This document shows positions 1 to 10,408 of a stretch of 64,000 nucleotides of DNA, in pieces. Source of the DNA: DASZQY01 sp963843565 (GTDB lineage: Bacteria; Pseudomonadota; Alphaproteobacteria; Rhizobiales; Kaistiaceae). A program made the position numbers and the translations under genes. Below the pieces are notes generated by a model. The model worked only from the letters and a program-made list of their open reading frames with translations. It made no database searches and was not told the DNA's origin. Position 1 is the stretch's first letter. The number at the start of each line of letters is the position of its first letter. The stretch lies in the NCBI GenBank assembly GCA_963843565.1, contig CAWJKY010000003.1, forward strand, positions 1,674,001 through 1,738,000. The letters run 5' to 3'.

Positions 1-1780
1 CGCGCTTCTCGACCATCTCGGAGATCAGCGCATAGGGCGCGGCGGGAACGGCATCGTCGCCGAGATCGGCGCGGGCGGCGTTCATGATCTTCAGCGAGAG
101 GTCGAGGGCGACTTCGTCGTTGAGCGACAGCGGGCCGACGGGCATGCCGGCCATCTTGCCGGCGTTCTCGATCATGGCCGCCGGCACGCCTTCGATGAGC
201 ATGCGGTGGCCCTCGCCGATGTAGGTCTCGACGACGCGCGAGGTGTAGAAGCCGCGTGAGTCGTTGACGACGATCGGCGTCTTGCGGATAGCGCGGATGA
301 AATCGAGCGCGTGGGCGAGCGCGACGTCGCCGGTCTTCTTGCCGAGGATGACCTCGACCAGCATCATGCGGGCGACCGGCGAGAAGAAGTGGATGCCGAT
401 GAAATCCTTGGGTCGTCCGGTCGAACCGGCGAGCGAGGTGATCGGCAGCGTCGAGGTGTTGGAGGCGAGGATGGTGTCCTTGCCGATCGCCGCGGAGATG
501 CGGCGGAGCACGTCGTCCTTGACGGCGCGGTCCTCGAAGACCGCCTCGATGACCAGATCGGCGTTGCCAAGCGTTGCGAAATCGGCGCCGGTGGATATTC
601 GGGCGAGCGCGGCATCGGCGTCCGCCACCTTCATGCGGCCGCGGGACACCTGCTTGGCGTAGGCGGCCTCGACGGTCGCCCGGCCGTTGGCGGCGGCCTC
701 GTCGTCACGGTCGAGAAGAACGACGTCGATGCCGGCGCGGGCCGCGACCTCGGCGATGCCGGCGCCCATGAAGCCGGCACCGACGATGCCGAGCTTGCGG
801 ATGGTCGCGACCGGGACGGCGGCCGGGCGGCGGGCACCCTTGTTCAACTCCTGCATGGACAGGAACAGGGAGCGGATCATCGCACCCGATTCCCTGGTGC
901 GGGTGACGTTGATGAAGTAGCGCCCTTCGATCTGGAGCGCGGTATCGAAGGGGACCTGAAGCCCCTCGACGAACGCCTTCAGCGTGTTGCGCTGGCCGGG
1001 ATAATTGTCGTGGGTCTCGCGGCGATAGAGGGCGGTGGCGGCGGGGAAGAGATTGTAGCCGGCGGGCGAATGAACCTTGCCGCCGGGGAGCTTGTAGTCC
1101 TTCTCGTCCCACGGCTGGACGGTTCGCGGGCTTTCCTTCAGCCACGCCTTCGCGGCGTCGATCAGCTCGCCGCGCGGGACGACCTTGTCGACCAGCTTCA
1201 TCTTGAGGGCGCGCTCCGGCGACAACTGCTCGCCGCGGAGCAGCATTTGCAGCGCCTCCTGCGGATTGGCGAGGCGGCCGACGCGCACCGAGCCCCCTGC
1301 CCCGGGCATCAGGCCGACACGGACCTCGGGCAGGCCGAGCTTGGCCTTCGCATCATCGACGACGATGCGCGCGTTGCAGGCGAGCGCCCACTCGAAGGCG
1401 CCACCGACGCAGGTGCCGTTGATGGCGGCGACCTTCGGTTTGGGGACCTTCTCCCAGATGCGGAAGAGACGGCCGAGGCGGATGCCCTGATCGAACAGGC
1501 GCTCGATACCGGCCTCGGGCCCCCCCTCCTTCTCCGCTTCCGCGGCGGCGGCAAGCAGCGTCTCCAGCATGGACAGATCGGCGCCGCCGGAGAAGGCCTC
1601 CTTGCCGGAGGCAAGGATGACGCCATGAATCGCGTCGTTGGAGGCGATCTCGCTGGTGAGCGCCTCGATCTCGTCCATGGTCGTCTGGTCGATGACGTTC
1701 ATGGAGCGGCCGGGCATGTCCCAGGTGATGAGGGCGATGCCGTCGGCGCCGGTGGCGAGGGTGAAGTTGCGGTAGGTCAC
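1..1780 (-). CDS. fadJ: FadJ-type enoyl-CoA hydratase / 3-hydroxyacyl-CoA dehydrogenase (3' end outside window)
   Basis: Bifunctional beta-oxidation enzyme: hydration of enoyl-CoA and NAD-dependent oxidation of 3-hydroxyacyl-CoA. Reading starts at a GTG at 1778-1780 behind a GAGGGG-type ribosome site and stays open to the left edge (about 593 codons). The N-terminal crotonase domain covers roughly residues 1-190. A Rossmann start GIVGAGFMGAG lies near 760-800, followed by the 3HCDH NAD-binding and C-terminal domains. Family proteins are about 730 residues, so roughly 140 are missing beyond base 1. It lies 169 bases downstream of the thiolase on the same strand, so it is probably the last gene of the acyl-CoA dehydrogenase-thiolase-fadJ set. 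Family assignment is firm; chain-length preference cannot be read. Confidence 0.9.
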   Translation of the reverse strand, partial: MTYRNFTLATGADGIALITWDMPGRSMNVIDQTTMDEIEALTSEIASNDAIHGVILASGKEAFSGGADLSMLETLLAAAAEAEKEGGPEAGIERLFDQGIRLGRLFRIWEKVPKPKVAAINGTCVGGAFEWALACNARIVVDDAKAKLGLPEVRVGLMPGAGGSVRVGRLANPQEALQMLLRGEQLSPERALKMKLVDKVVPRGELIDAAKAWLKESPRTVQPWDEKDYKLPGGKVHSPAGYNLFPAATALYRRETHDNYPGQRNTLKAFVEGLQVPFDTALQIEGRYFINVTRTRESGAMIRSLFLSMQELNKGARRPAAVPVATIRKLGIVGAGFMGAGIAEVAARAGIDVVLLDRDDEAAANGRATVEAAYAKQVSRGRMKVADADAALARISTGADFATLGNADLVIEAVFEDRAVKDDVLRRISAAIGKDTILASNTSTLPITSLAGSTGRPKDFIGIHFFSPVARMMLVEVILGKKTGDVALAHALDFIRAIRKTPIVVNDSRGFYTSRVVETYIGEGHRMLIEGVPAAMIENAGKMAGMPVGPLSLNDEVALDLSLKIMNAARADLGDDAVPAAPYALISEMVEKR

Positions 1781-1793
1781 TTTTGTTGTACCC

Positions 1794-1925
1794 CTCTGCC
1801 CCACCCTCTCCCACAAGGGGAGAGGGAGCGCGTCGCGTGGTTTCGATGCGGTGCGAGCCAGACAACACCCCCTCCCGAAATCGCTTCGCGATTTCGACCT
1901 CCCCTCAAGGGGGAGGTTCGGCGTT
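1794..1925. repeat. CCCTC/GGGGAGAGG palindromic repeat cluster
   Basis: Most of the 169-base gap between the thiolase and fadJ is two palindromic units. The first (about 1794-1833) pairs CCCTCTCCC with GGGGAGAGG around a short loop. The second (about 1866-1918) has an inner hairpin GAAATCGC-ttc-GCGATTTC followed by an outer CCTCCCCT-caa-GGGGGAGG hairpin. Similar units lie at 14310-14452, 39146-39226 and 46075-46160. They resemble the REP-like elements common in Hyphomicrobiales genomes. Here they may stabilise or attenuate the polycistronic mRNA between fadA and fadJ; that role is inferred. Confidence 0.75.
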
Positions 1926-1949
1926 GTGCCCTTGAGCGCTGCTGCATGC

Positions 1950-3158
<1,209 letters not shown>

Positions 3159-3161
3159 CGT

Positions 3162-4901
3162 TCAGAACGCTCCTTCGGGGACCGCCATCAGGCTGTCGGC
3201 GCCGGCGGTGATGCGGGCAAGGCGCAGCGTGGTTTCGGGCATGGTGCGTTCCATGAAAATGCGGCCAAAAGCGACCCGGGGCGCTGACGGATCGGCGGCG
3301 GCGATGCGCGCCCACATATAGCCGAGGGCGACGAGGCCGAAGAGGTGCATGTAATCGGTGGCGCCGGCGCCGGCGTTGTCAGGCTTCGCCGTGGCGTTGG
3401 CGGCGAACCACATGGTGGCCGACTGGAGGTCGGCGAGCGCCTTCTTGAGGGGGGCGATGAAAGCGGCAAGCTCCGCCTCGCCGTGCGCCTTGATGAAATC
3501 GCCGACCTCGGCAAAGAAGGCGGTGACGGCGCGGCCGTTGTCGCGGGGCAGCTTGCGGCCGACCAGATCGAGCGCCTGGATACCGTTGGCGCCCTCATAG
3601 ATCATGGCGATGCGGGCATCGCGGACGAACTGCTCGACGCCGGTCTCGGCGACGTAGCCGGCACCGCCGAACACCTGCTGGGCGGCGACGGCGTTTTCGA
3701 AGCCGCGGTCGGTGAGGACGCCCTTGAGCACCGGAGTGAGCAGACCGAGGCGGTCCTCGGCGGCCTGACGGACGGCCTCGTCAGGAGCGCGGGCGGCGAT
3801 ATCGGCGTCCAAAGCCACCGAAAGCATCAGGGCGCGGGCGGCGGTATTGAAGCCGGAAATGGCGGAAAGCGTGCGTCGTATATCCGGATGCATGATGATC
3901 GTATCTGCGACAGCGCTGTCGTCGCGGCCACGGGAGAGCGCCTTTCCCTGGCGCCGCTCCTTCGCATATGCGGATGCATTCTGGCGTGCGACCTCGGAGA
4001 GCGCGAGGCCCTGGATGGCGACGCCGACGCGGGCCTCGTTCATCATCGTGAACATGGCGCGCAGGCCCTGATCGCGGGCACCGACCAACCAGCCGGTGGC
4101 GCCGTCATAGATCATCTCGCAGGTGGCGCTGCCGTGGATGCCCATCTTCTCCTCGATGGCGCCGCAGGTCACGCGGTTGCGGGCGCCACCGGGCAGAACC
4201 TTGGGAACGACAAAGAGTGAGATGCCCTTGGTGCCTTGCGGGGCGCCGTCGATGCGGGCGAGCACCAAGTGGACGATGTTTTCGGTGAGATCGTGCTCGC
4301 CACCGGAGATGAAGATCTTGGTGCCGGAGATCGCGAACGAGCCGTCGGGGTTTTCCGAGGCGCGGGTGCGGATGAGGCCGAGGTCGGTGCCGGCCTGCGG
4401 CTCGGTGAGGTTCATGGTGCCGGCCCACTCGCCCGAGATGAGCTTGGGCAGATAGGTCTGCCGCTGCGCCTCGGTGCCGTGGGTGGCAAGCGTCGTGATG
4501 GCGCCGTGGGCAAGGCCCGGATAGAGGCCGAAGGCCATGTTGGCGGCACAGACGTACTCATCGATCGCGGCGGAAAGGGTGTAGGGAAGCCCCTGCCCGC
4601 CGAACTCCGGGGTGGCGGACAGACCGATCCAGCCGCCGGCGGCGTAGTCGCGGTAAGCCTCGCGGAAGCCCGTCGGCGTGGTGACGGAGCCGTCGTCGTG
4701 GCGGGTACAGCCTTCGCGGTCGCCGACACGGTTGAGCGGCTGGAGCACCTCTTCGGCGAACTTCCCGGCCTCACTCAGGATCGCCTCGACCAGATCGGGC
4801 GTGGCATCGGCAAAGCCCGGCAGATTCGCGTGGCGCGCGAACCCCAGCACTTCGTTCAACAGGAAGACGGTTTCCCCGACCGGGGCCTTGTAGGACGGCA
4901 T
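3162..4901 (-). CDS. acyl-CoA dehydrogenase with extended C-terminal domain (FadE/DmdC-like)
   Basis: FAD-dependent alpha,beta-dehydrogenation of acyl-CoA, first step of beta-oxidation, passing electrons to ETF. The 579 residues contain the N, middle and C-terminal acyl-CoA dehydrogenase domains plus the extra C-terminal segment of about 120 residues typical of the approximately 590-residue group that also contains the DMSP enzyme DmdC. The catalytic glutamate is expected in the IYEGANGIQALDLVGRKL segment. The start MPSYKAPVGE fits family N-termini. It leads the acyl-CoA dehydrogenase-thiolase-fadJ set. Assignment to general fatty-acid oxidation rests on the partners; a specialised substrate is possible. 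Confidence 0.9.
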   Translation of the reverse strand: MPSYKAPVGETVFLLNEVLGFARHANLPGFADATPDLVEAILSEAGKFAEEVLQPLNRVGDREGCTRHDDGSVTTPTGFREAYRDYAAGGWIGLSATPEFGGQGLPYTLSAAIDEYVCAANMAFGLYPGLAHGAITTLATHGTEAQRQTYLPKLISGEWAGTMNLTEPQAGTDLGLIRTRASENPDGSFAISGTKIFISGGEHDLTENIVHLVLARIDGAPQGTKGISLFVVPKVLPGGARNRVTCGAIEEKMGIHGSATCEMIYDGATGWLVGARDQGLRAMFTMMNEARVGVAIQGLALSEVARQNASAYAKERRQGKALSRGRDDSAVADTIIMHPDIRRTLSAISGFNTAARALMLSVALDADIAARAPDEAVRQAAEDRLGLLTPVLKGVLTDRGFENAVAAQQVFGGAGYVAETGVEQFVRDARIAMIYEGANGIQALDLVGRKLPRDNGRAVTAFFAEVGDFIKAHGEAELAAFIAPLKKALADLQSATMWFAANATAKPDNAGAGATDYMHLFGLVALGYMWARIAAADPSAPRVAFGRIFMERTMPETTLRLARITAGADSLMAVPEGAF

Positions 4902-5015
4902 TTCGCTTCTGACGGCCCCTCCCCGGGCGATCTGGCATCAAGGCCGGAGGACACCGCAACCGGCCCCCGGCGGCAAGGCCCCCCGGCAAACGAATTCTAT
5001 CGGAAAACCATCCGG

Positions 5016-5030
5016 TTAACGCGTTGTTTA
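5016..5030 (+). promoter_or_regulatory. possible CtrA box upstream of the PodJ-like gene
   Basis: The 236-base divergent region between the acyl-CoA dehydrogenase gene and the PodJ-like gene contains TTAA-N7-TTTA, one mismatch from the CtrA full site TTAA-N7-TTAA. Further single TTAA half-sites lie at about 5047 and 5092. PodJ-type genes are cell-cycle controlled in alphaproteobacteria, which makes the site plausible. Short AT-rich motifs do stand out in GC-rich DNA, but the match is imperfect. Confidence 0.35.
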
Positions 5031-5137
5031 CCATGTCGGCCAAATCTTAACCCGAGGCCGTGCTCGGGCGCCGACTCACGTCGCCCTGCCTTAACCAATC
5101 GTCCCAGCCCGGGACAGGCACGGCCAGGGGTGCTGAC

Positions 5138-8100
5138 ATGAAATCTGGCTTGTCGTGGAATTTGCGCGGGGTGGACGAGGGAACCCGCGAGGCGGTGATC
5201 GAAGCCGCCCGTCGCTCCGGACTGACCGTCGGCCAATGGCTGAACACGGTTCTGGCCGAGGAAGGCATCGAGCACGGCGAGCCGGAGGACATTCCGGCGG
5301 CCACCGCCGAAGCGCCGGCGGAGGACCCGACGACGCGCGACGCCGCCCAGCTCGCCGAGGCGATCGAGGGCGTGACCCGACGGCTTGGCCAGCTCGATCA
5401 GGCGGCGCGGGCCGCCATTCCCGACCTCAGGGAGCGGCTCGACGCGGTCGAGCGGCACGTTGCCGTGCTTTCCGACGAAAGCCTCGCCGCCGAGGCGCAG
5501 CGGGCGCTGCTCCGGGATGTTTCCGCCCTTATCGACAGCCTCGCCGCCGACATCGCGGCGGCGGCCGGCGAACCGGTGGCAGATGAAACCAGCGACGAAC
5601 CCGCCGCCGAGGCGGAAGACGACGTCGACTACGCGCTCGACCCGATGGCGCCGACCATCGACGTCGACAAGATCAACCTGGCGATCGCCGAACTCGACGG
5701 GCGCATCGCCGAGATGGGCGCCAAGATCACCAACCCGCCGCCGCTGCCCGATCCGCGGCCGCTGAAGCTCGACAACATCCGCATGCGCCTCGACGCGCTG
5801 CTCGAGCAGGCGCCGATGGCAACCGCGCGGCCGGCCCAGTCGATGGCCATCGAGACGGCGCTCAAGACGCTGGAAAGCCGCATCGACAACGCCAAGGCGC
5901 AACTGGAAGCGCGCGTGGCGGCCCGCGAAGCGGAGGCCCAGGCACAGGCGCAGGCCGAGACCAACGAGCAGATCGGCCGTATCGAAACACGGCTCGCCGA
6001 GATCGCCGAGCGCATCGCGGCGGCGGAAGAGGCGCGCCAGAAGCCCAAGAAAGACGCGGTGCTGTCCACGGCGATCCGTGAAATCTCGGCGCACCAGCGC
6101 GCCATCGACGACCGCGCCGAAACGGCGGCCATGCGGCGCGACCAGAAGACGCTGGCCGCGGCGATGGCGGCGCTGCGCAACGAACTGGCGGCGCTCGGCG
6201 AACAGGTCGGCAGGATCGGTGCCGAGGAACACGGCGCCGTGTTCGAATTGAGCCGGCGGGTCGAGGCGATGGCGGCGGAAAAGCCGCTCGACCGCGAGAT
6301 CCTGAACGGCATCCGTGCCGACCTCGGCACCATGCGCGAGATGGTCGAGACGCGCCACGAGGAGATGAGCACGCGTCTCGGCGGCCTCGTCGAGATGACC
6401 CCCGACCGCGAGAAGCTGGAAGGGCTCGGCGACGAGCTGGCGGCGCTCCGCCAGACGCTCGAGGCCGACGACAGCCCGCGCGCCATCGCCCAGCTCGACG
6501 CGCGGGTGGCGGAACTCGGCGACCTCATCGAGACCACCGTCGCCGGCCTCCAGAAGCGCCTCGACCAGCCCAACGCGGCGGTCACCCGGCTGGAAGGACG
6601 GCTCGACGCCATCGCCAGCCACATCGAAAGCCTCAAGAACAGCACGGCGCTGTCGAGCGCCGAGGAGCGCCTGCAAGGGCGCATGGACGAGATCGCCAAC
6701 CGGCTGGGCGGCCTGTTCGTTTCGGCCGCCAAGCCGCAGACCGCCGCGATCGAGCAGGTCGAGAAGAAGCTCGGCGGGCGCATGGCGGAAATCAGCACCC
6801 GCCTCAACAACTTCGCCGACGCGCGCCTGCAGACCGAAGCGATCGAGAAGGCCCAGCGGCAGCTCGAAATTCGGCTGGAGGGCATCGTCGAGCGGCTCGG
6901 CACGATGTTCGCGACCAACACGCAGGACGCGGCGCTCAGCCACGTCCACGAGCGGCTGCAGGCGATCACCGAGCGCATCGAGACGCTGTCCGCCTCGCAG
7001 CGCGAGCCCTCCACGGCGCTCGACGCGATCAAGTCCGAGATCAAGTCGCTGCGCGCCGAGATCAGCGAAAAGGAAGTGCCGCAGGTCGACACCGAGCAGC
7101 TCGAAACCCAGATCCGCTCGCTCGCCGAACAGCTCACCACGGTCAGCGGAAGCTCGAAGAGCGAAGCCAAGGCGCTCGCCGACCTCGAGGCGCAGGTCGC
7201 GCACCTGGCCAGCGAACTGGAGATGAACCAGCCGCACTCGGGCGCGCTGCACCAGGTCGAGGAACGCCTCGACCGGCTTCAGGCGATGCTCACCGACACG
7301 GCCAACGAATCCATCCAGAACGCCCGCGTCGAGGCCCGCAAGGCGGTCGACGACCTCGCCCAAATGGTCGCCGGCAACGAGGTCGACGCCGGCACGGTGC
7401 GCGGATTGATGCGCGACCTCGACAGCCTGCGCAACGCCACGACCGGCACCGACGACGCCACGCGCTCGAAGCTGGAGTCGGTCAGCGAGACGATGACGCA
7501 AGTCGTGGCGCGGCTGTCGCGCCTCGAGGAAGAGACCAAGGACGCCGACCGGGCGCAGGTCACCGGCACGTATGGCGGCGCACCCGCGGTCGCCAAGCTC
7601 GACGCCAGCGAGCTTCTGTGGAAGTCGGGCTTCCGCCCGGCCAAGGACGACGCCGAAGCGGCGCCCGCCGAAACACCGGAACCGGCCGCCCCCGCGGCGG
7701 CGGCCTCCGCGCCGGTCAAGACAACGGCACCGGCGAGCAAGAAGCCCACGGAACAACGGGCGGATTTTATCGCGGCGGCCCGGCGGGCGGCGCAGGCCGC
7801 GGCGCAGGAAGCCGCCGCCATCGAGGCGACCATCCGTCAGGTGCCGGACGTCGTGCCGGAACAGGCGGCGACGCCAGGCGAACGCAAGCCGGGCGCCTTC
7901 GCCCGCATCAGTGAGGCGATTCGCAGCCGCAAGCGCCCGCTGCTGCTGGCCGCGGCGGCGATCGTGCTCGCCATCGGCGCCATGCAGCTCTACGGCAAGG
8001 TCGCGCCGGGAATCGGCGAAAGCACCGCGGTCGTGGCCAAGGTCGACACCGCGCCGGACCCGCTGCCGCCGGTCCGCGTGGTGACACCGGCGGGCGCCGA

Positions 8101-9295
8101 CGTGGACGCCACCACCACCGCCTCGCTGGTCGCGGCCCCCGACCCGGCGGCCGTGGCGGTCAACACCGCCGCCGCAGCGACGGCGCCCGACGCCGGCGCC
8201 GCGCCGCTCGCCGCGGTGACGCCGGACGCCGCAATCGCGTTCGCGCCGCCGATGATAACCGACAGCACGTTCGGAACCCCGGCCGCGGGCGCCGCGTCCG
8301 CAGCCGCCGACGCCAGCACGGACCTTGCCGCGAACGCCCCGGACGCGGCAACGACAAGCCCCGACGCCGCCACCCCGCCAACCGGCGGCGCCGCGCCCAT
8401 GGTGCTCGCCTCGGCGCCAACGCCAGGCGGCGACACCTCGGCTCTCGACAGCCGGCTGGGCTCGCCGAAGCTGCTGAGCGCGGCGACCGGCGGCGACGCC
8501 ACCGCCGCCTTCGAGATCGCCACCCGCTACGCGGAAGGCACGCGCGTTCCCAAGGATCTGGCCAAGGCGGCGGCGTGGTACGCCAAGGCGGCCGAGGGCG
8601 GCATCGCGGTGGCGCAGTACCGGCTCGGCTCGTTCTTCGAGCGCGGCCAAGGCGTCGACAAGGATCTGGTGAAGGCGGTCAACTGGTATCAGCGCGCCGC
8701 CGACCAGGGCAACGTCAACGCCATGCACAACCTCGCGGTTCTGATGAGCGAGGGGGTCGAGGGCCAGCAGCCCGACCACGACAAGGCGCTGCAATGGTTC
8801 CTGGCGGCGGCTAACTACGGCGTGCGCGACAGCCAGTACAATCTCGGCGTGATCTACGCGCGCGGCCTCGGCACGGCGCAGGACCTCGCCCAATCGTACA
8901 AGTGGTTCGCGATCGCGGCCCGGCAGGGCGACACGGACGCCGCCGCCCGCCGCGACGAGGTCGCCAAGGTGATGTCGGCGGACGATCTGGCGCGGGCCCG
9001 CGCCACGGTCAGCGCCTGGAAGGCCAAGCCGTCGCTGGCGGAGGCCAATTCGGTGGCGACGCCCGCCGGTGGTTGGGACGCCAACGGCGAGACCATCACC
9101 ACCGCCGACCGCGAGGCGCTGGTCAAGAAGATCCAGACGCTGCTCGCCGACGCCGGCTACGACCCGGGCCCGGCGGACGGCGTGGCCGGACCGAAGACCT
9201 TCGAGGCGGTGCGCGCCTACCAGCGCGAGACCGGCATGCCGGAGACCGGTGCGATCGATCACAATCTCGTGGTCGCGCTGACCGACGGGCAGTAG
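5138..9295 (+). CDS. podJ: PodJ-like polar localisation protein (coiled coil, one membrane span, Sel1 repeats, peptidoglycan-binding domain)
   Basis: Predicted polarity/organising factor anchored in the inner membrane. The ATG at 5138 (AGGGG upstream) gives 1385 residues and the N-terminus MKSGLSWNLRGVDEGTREA, typical of this family; an upstream in-frame start at 5060 is less likely. A long Glu/Arg/Ala-rich coiled-coil region covers residues about 70-850, with an Ala/Lys linker. One hydrophobic segment (RPLLLAAAAIVLAIGAMQL, about 932-952) is followed by a Pro/Ala-rich periplasmic linker, four Sel1 repeats (about 1111-1280), and a C-terminal peptidoglycan-binding domain (about 1330-1382) with the typical PADGVAGPKT motif. 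In Caulobacter, PodJ recruits polar organelle factors through its cytoplasmic coiled coil. Target and pole here are inferred. Confidence 0.85.
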   Translation: MKSGLSWNLRGVDEGTREAVIEAARRSGLTVGQWLNTVLAEEGIEHGEPEDIPAATAEAPAEDPTTRDAAQLAEAIEGVTRRLGQLDQAARAAIPDLRERLDAVERHVAVLSDESLAAEAQRALLRDVSALIDSLAADIAAAAGEPVADETSDEPAAEAEDDVDYALDPMAPTIDVDKINLAIAELDGRIAEMGAKITNPPPLPDPRPLKLDNIRMRLDALLEQAPMATARPAQSMAIETALKTLESRIDNAKAQLEARVAAREAEAQAQAQAETNEQIGRIETRLAEIAERIAAAEEARQKPKKDAVLSTAIREISAHQRAIDDRAETAAMRRDQKTLAAAMAALRNELAALGEQVGRIGAEEHGAVFELSRRVEAMAAEKPLDREILNGIRADLGTMREMVETRHEEMSTRLGGLVEMTPDREKLEGLGDELAALRQTLEADDSPRAIAQLDARVAELGDLIETTVAGLQKRLDQPNAAVTRLEGRLDAIASHIESLKNSTALSSAEERLQGRMDEIANRLGGLFVSAAKPQTAAIEQVEKKLGGRMAEISTRLNNFADARLQTEAIEKAQRQLEIRLEGIVERLGTMFATNTQDAALSHVHERLQAITERIETLSASQREPSTALDAIKSEIKSLRAEISEKEVPQVDTEQLETQIRSLAEQLTTVSGSSKSEAKALADLEAQVAHLASELEMNQPHSGALHQVEERLDRLQAMLTDTANESIQNARVEARKAVDDLAQMVAGNEVDAGTVRGLMRDLDSLRNATTGTDDATRSKLESVSETMTQVVARLSRLEEETKDADRAQVTGTYGGAPAVAKLDASELLWKSGFRPAKDDAEAAPAETPEPAAPAAAASAPVKTTAPASKKPTEQRADFIAAARRAAQAAAQEAAAIEATIRQVPDVVPEQAATPGERKPGAFARISEAIRSRKRPLLLAAAAIVLAIGAMQLYGKVAPGIGESTAVVAKVDTAPDPLPPVRVVTPAGADVDATTTASLVAAPDPAAVAVNTAAAATAPDAGAAPLAAVTPDAAIAFAPPMITDSTFGTPAAGAASAAADASTDLAANAPDAATTSPDAATPPTGGAAPMVLASAPTPGGDTSALDSRLGSPKLLSAATGGDATAAFEIATRYAEGTRVPKDLAKAAAWYAKAAEGGIAVAQYRLGSFFERGQGVDKDLVKAVNWYQRAADQGNVNAMHNLAVLMSEGVEGQQPDHDKALQWFLAAANYGVRDSQYNLGVIYARGLGTAQDLAQSYKWFAIAARQGDTDAAARRDEVAKVMSADDLARARATVSAWKAKPSLAEANSVATPAGGWDANGETITTADREALVKKIQTLLADAGYDPGPADGVAGPKTFEAVRAYQRETGMPETGAIDHNLVVALTDGQ

Positions 9296-9319
9296 CGCTC
9301 CGGCGACAGCCGGTTAAGC

Positions 9320-9355
9320 ACAAACCGGGCGGCCGGGGTTCCGACCGCCGTTTGT
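9320..9355 (+). terminator. hairpin after the PodJ-like gene
   Basis: ACAAAC at 9320-9325 pairs with GTTTGT at 9350-9355, and GGCGG at 9328-9332 pairs with CCGCC at 9345-9349. This makes a strong stem 25 bases after the podJ-like stop. There is no clean U-run after it, so it may be a weak terminator or an mRNA-end stabiliser rather than a classic intrinsic terminator. Confidence 0.4.
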
Positions 9356-9478
9356 CACCGTCCTGTCGTTGACTTGGAGCGGCGAGCGGCGCTTTATCCG
9401 GCGCAAGCTGCGCCGCGTCGCCGAGCTCGCGCGCGTCCACCTTCGCCCGATCGACCCCCGTCTTTCCTTGCGCCGTCC

Positions 9479-10408
9479 GTGCTGATCTACCTGCCCATAG
9501 CCGAAATCCCGGTGAACATGTTCATCATCTTCGGGATGGGCGGGGCTGTGGGCTTCCTGTCCGGACTGTTCGGCATCGGCGGCGGATTCCTGCTGACGCC
9601 GCTGCTGATCTTCTCGGGGATTCCGCCGGTCGTGGCGGTGTCGACGGTGGCCACGCAAGTGGTCGCCTCGACCTCGTCGGGGGCGCTGTCCTACTGGCGG
9701 CGCAACATGATCGACCTGAAGCTGGCCTCGGTGCTGCTCGCCGCGGGCATCGCCGGGACGATCCTCGGCGTGATCGTCTTCAACGCGCTGCGCACGCTCG
9801 GCCAGCTCGACCTGATCGTGTCACTCGCCTACGTGACGTTCCTGGGGGCGGTCGGCGGGCTGATGCTGAACGAATCGGTGCGCGCCATCCTCAACGCGCG
9901 CGCCGGGCGGCCGACGCCGCTGCGCCAGCCCGGGCAGCACACCTGGGTGCACGGGCTGCCCTTCAAGATGCGCTTCAAGCGCTCGCGCCTCTATCTCAGC
10001 GTCATTCCGCTGATCGCGCTGGGCACGGGCATCGGATTCCTCGGCGCGATGCTGGGCATCGGCGGCGGCTTCATCATCATCCCGGCGCTGGTCTACCTGC
10101 TGCGCGTGCCGACCAACGTGGTGGTGGGCACGGCGCTGGTGCAGGTGCTGGGCAGCATGGCGGTAGCGGTGGTGCTGCACGCGGTCTCCAGCCAGTCGGT
10201 CGACGCGGTGCTCGGGCTCATCCTGATGGTCGGCGGGGTGATCGGCGCCCAGTTCGGGGCGCGCATCGGCCAGAACATCCGCGGCGAACAGCTGCGGGCG
10301 CTGCTGGCGCTGCTGGTGATCGCGGTGGCGCTGCGGTTCCTCGGCGGGCTGGTGGTGACGCCAGCGGAGCCCTACTCGATCTCGACGCTGTTCGGGAGCG
10401 AGCTATGA
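9479..10408 (+). CDS. TauE/SafE family membrane permease
   Basis: Multi-pass inner-membrane protein of the sulfite/organosulfonate exporter family. Two glycine-rich repeat signatures are present, GLFGIGGGFLLTPLLIF near the N-terminus and MLGIGGGFIIIPALVYLL in the second half, with about eight hydrophobic segments. I favour a GTG start at 9479 (MLIYLPIAEIPVNMF, 309 residues). The upstream reading from 9374 adds 35 Arg/Pro-rich residues not expected in the family, although the ribosome site for 9479 is poor. Its stop overlaps the next gene by ATGA, so the two are coupled. This permease/TIGR02186 pair recurs in alphaproteobacteria; the substrate is not known. Confidence 0.85.
   Translation: MLIYLPIAEIPVNMFIIFGMGGAVGFLSGLFGIGGGFLLTPLLIFSGIPPVVAVSTVATQVVASTSSGALSYWRRNMIDLKLASVLLAAGIAGTILGVIVFNALRTLGQLDLIVSLAYVTFLGAVGGLMLNESVRAILNARAGRPTPLRQPGQHTWVHGLPFKMRFKRSRLYLSVIPLIALGTGIGFLGAMLGIGGGFIIIPALVYLLRVPTNVVVGTALVQVLGSMAVAVVLHAVSSQSVDAVLGLILMVGGVIGAQFGARIGQNIRGEQLRALLALLVIAVALRFLGGLVVTPAEPYSISTLFGSEL

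Noticed and set aside
4997..9262. A 1421-codon open frame antisense to the PodJ-like gene
   Set aside because: It follows from the biased GC-rich codon use of the plus-strand gene; the product is Arg/Gly/Leu-rich with no recognisable domain, while the plus frame has a clear Sel1 and peptidoglycan-binding architecture.
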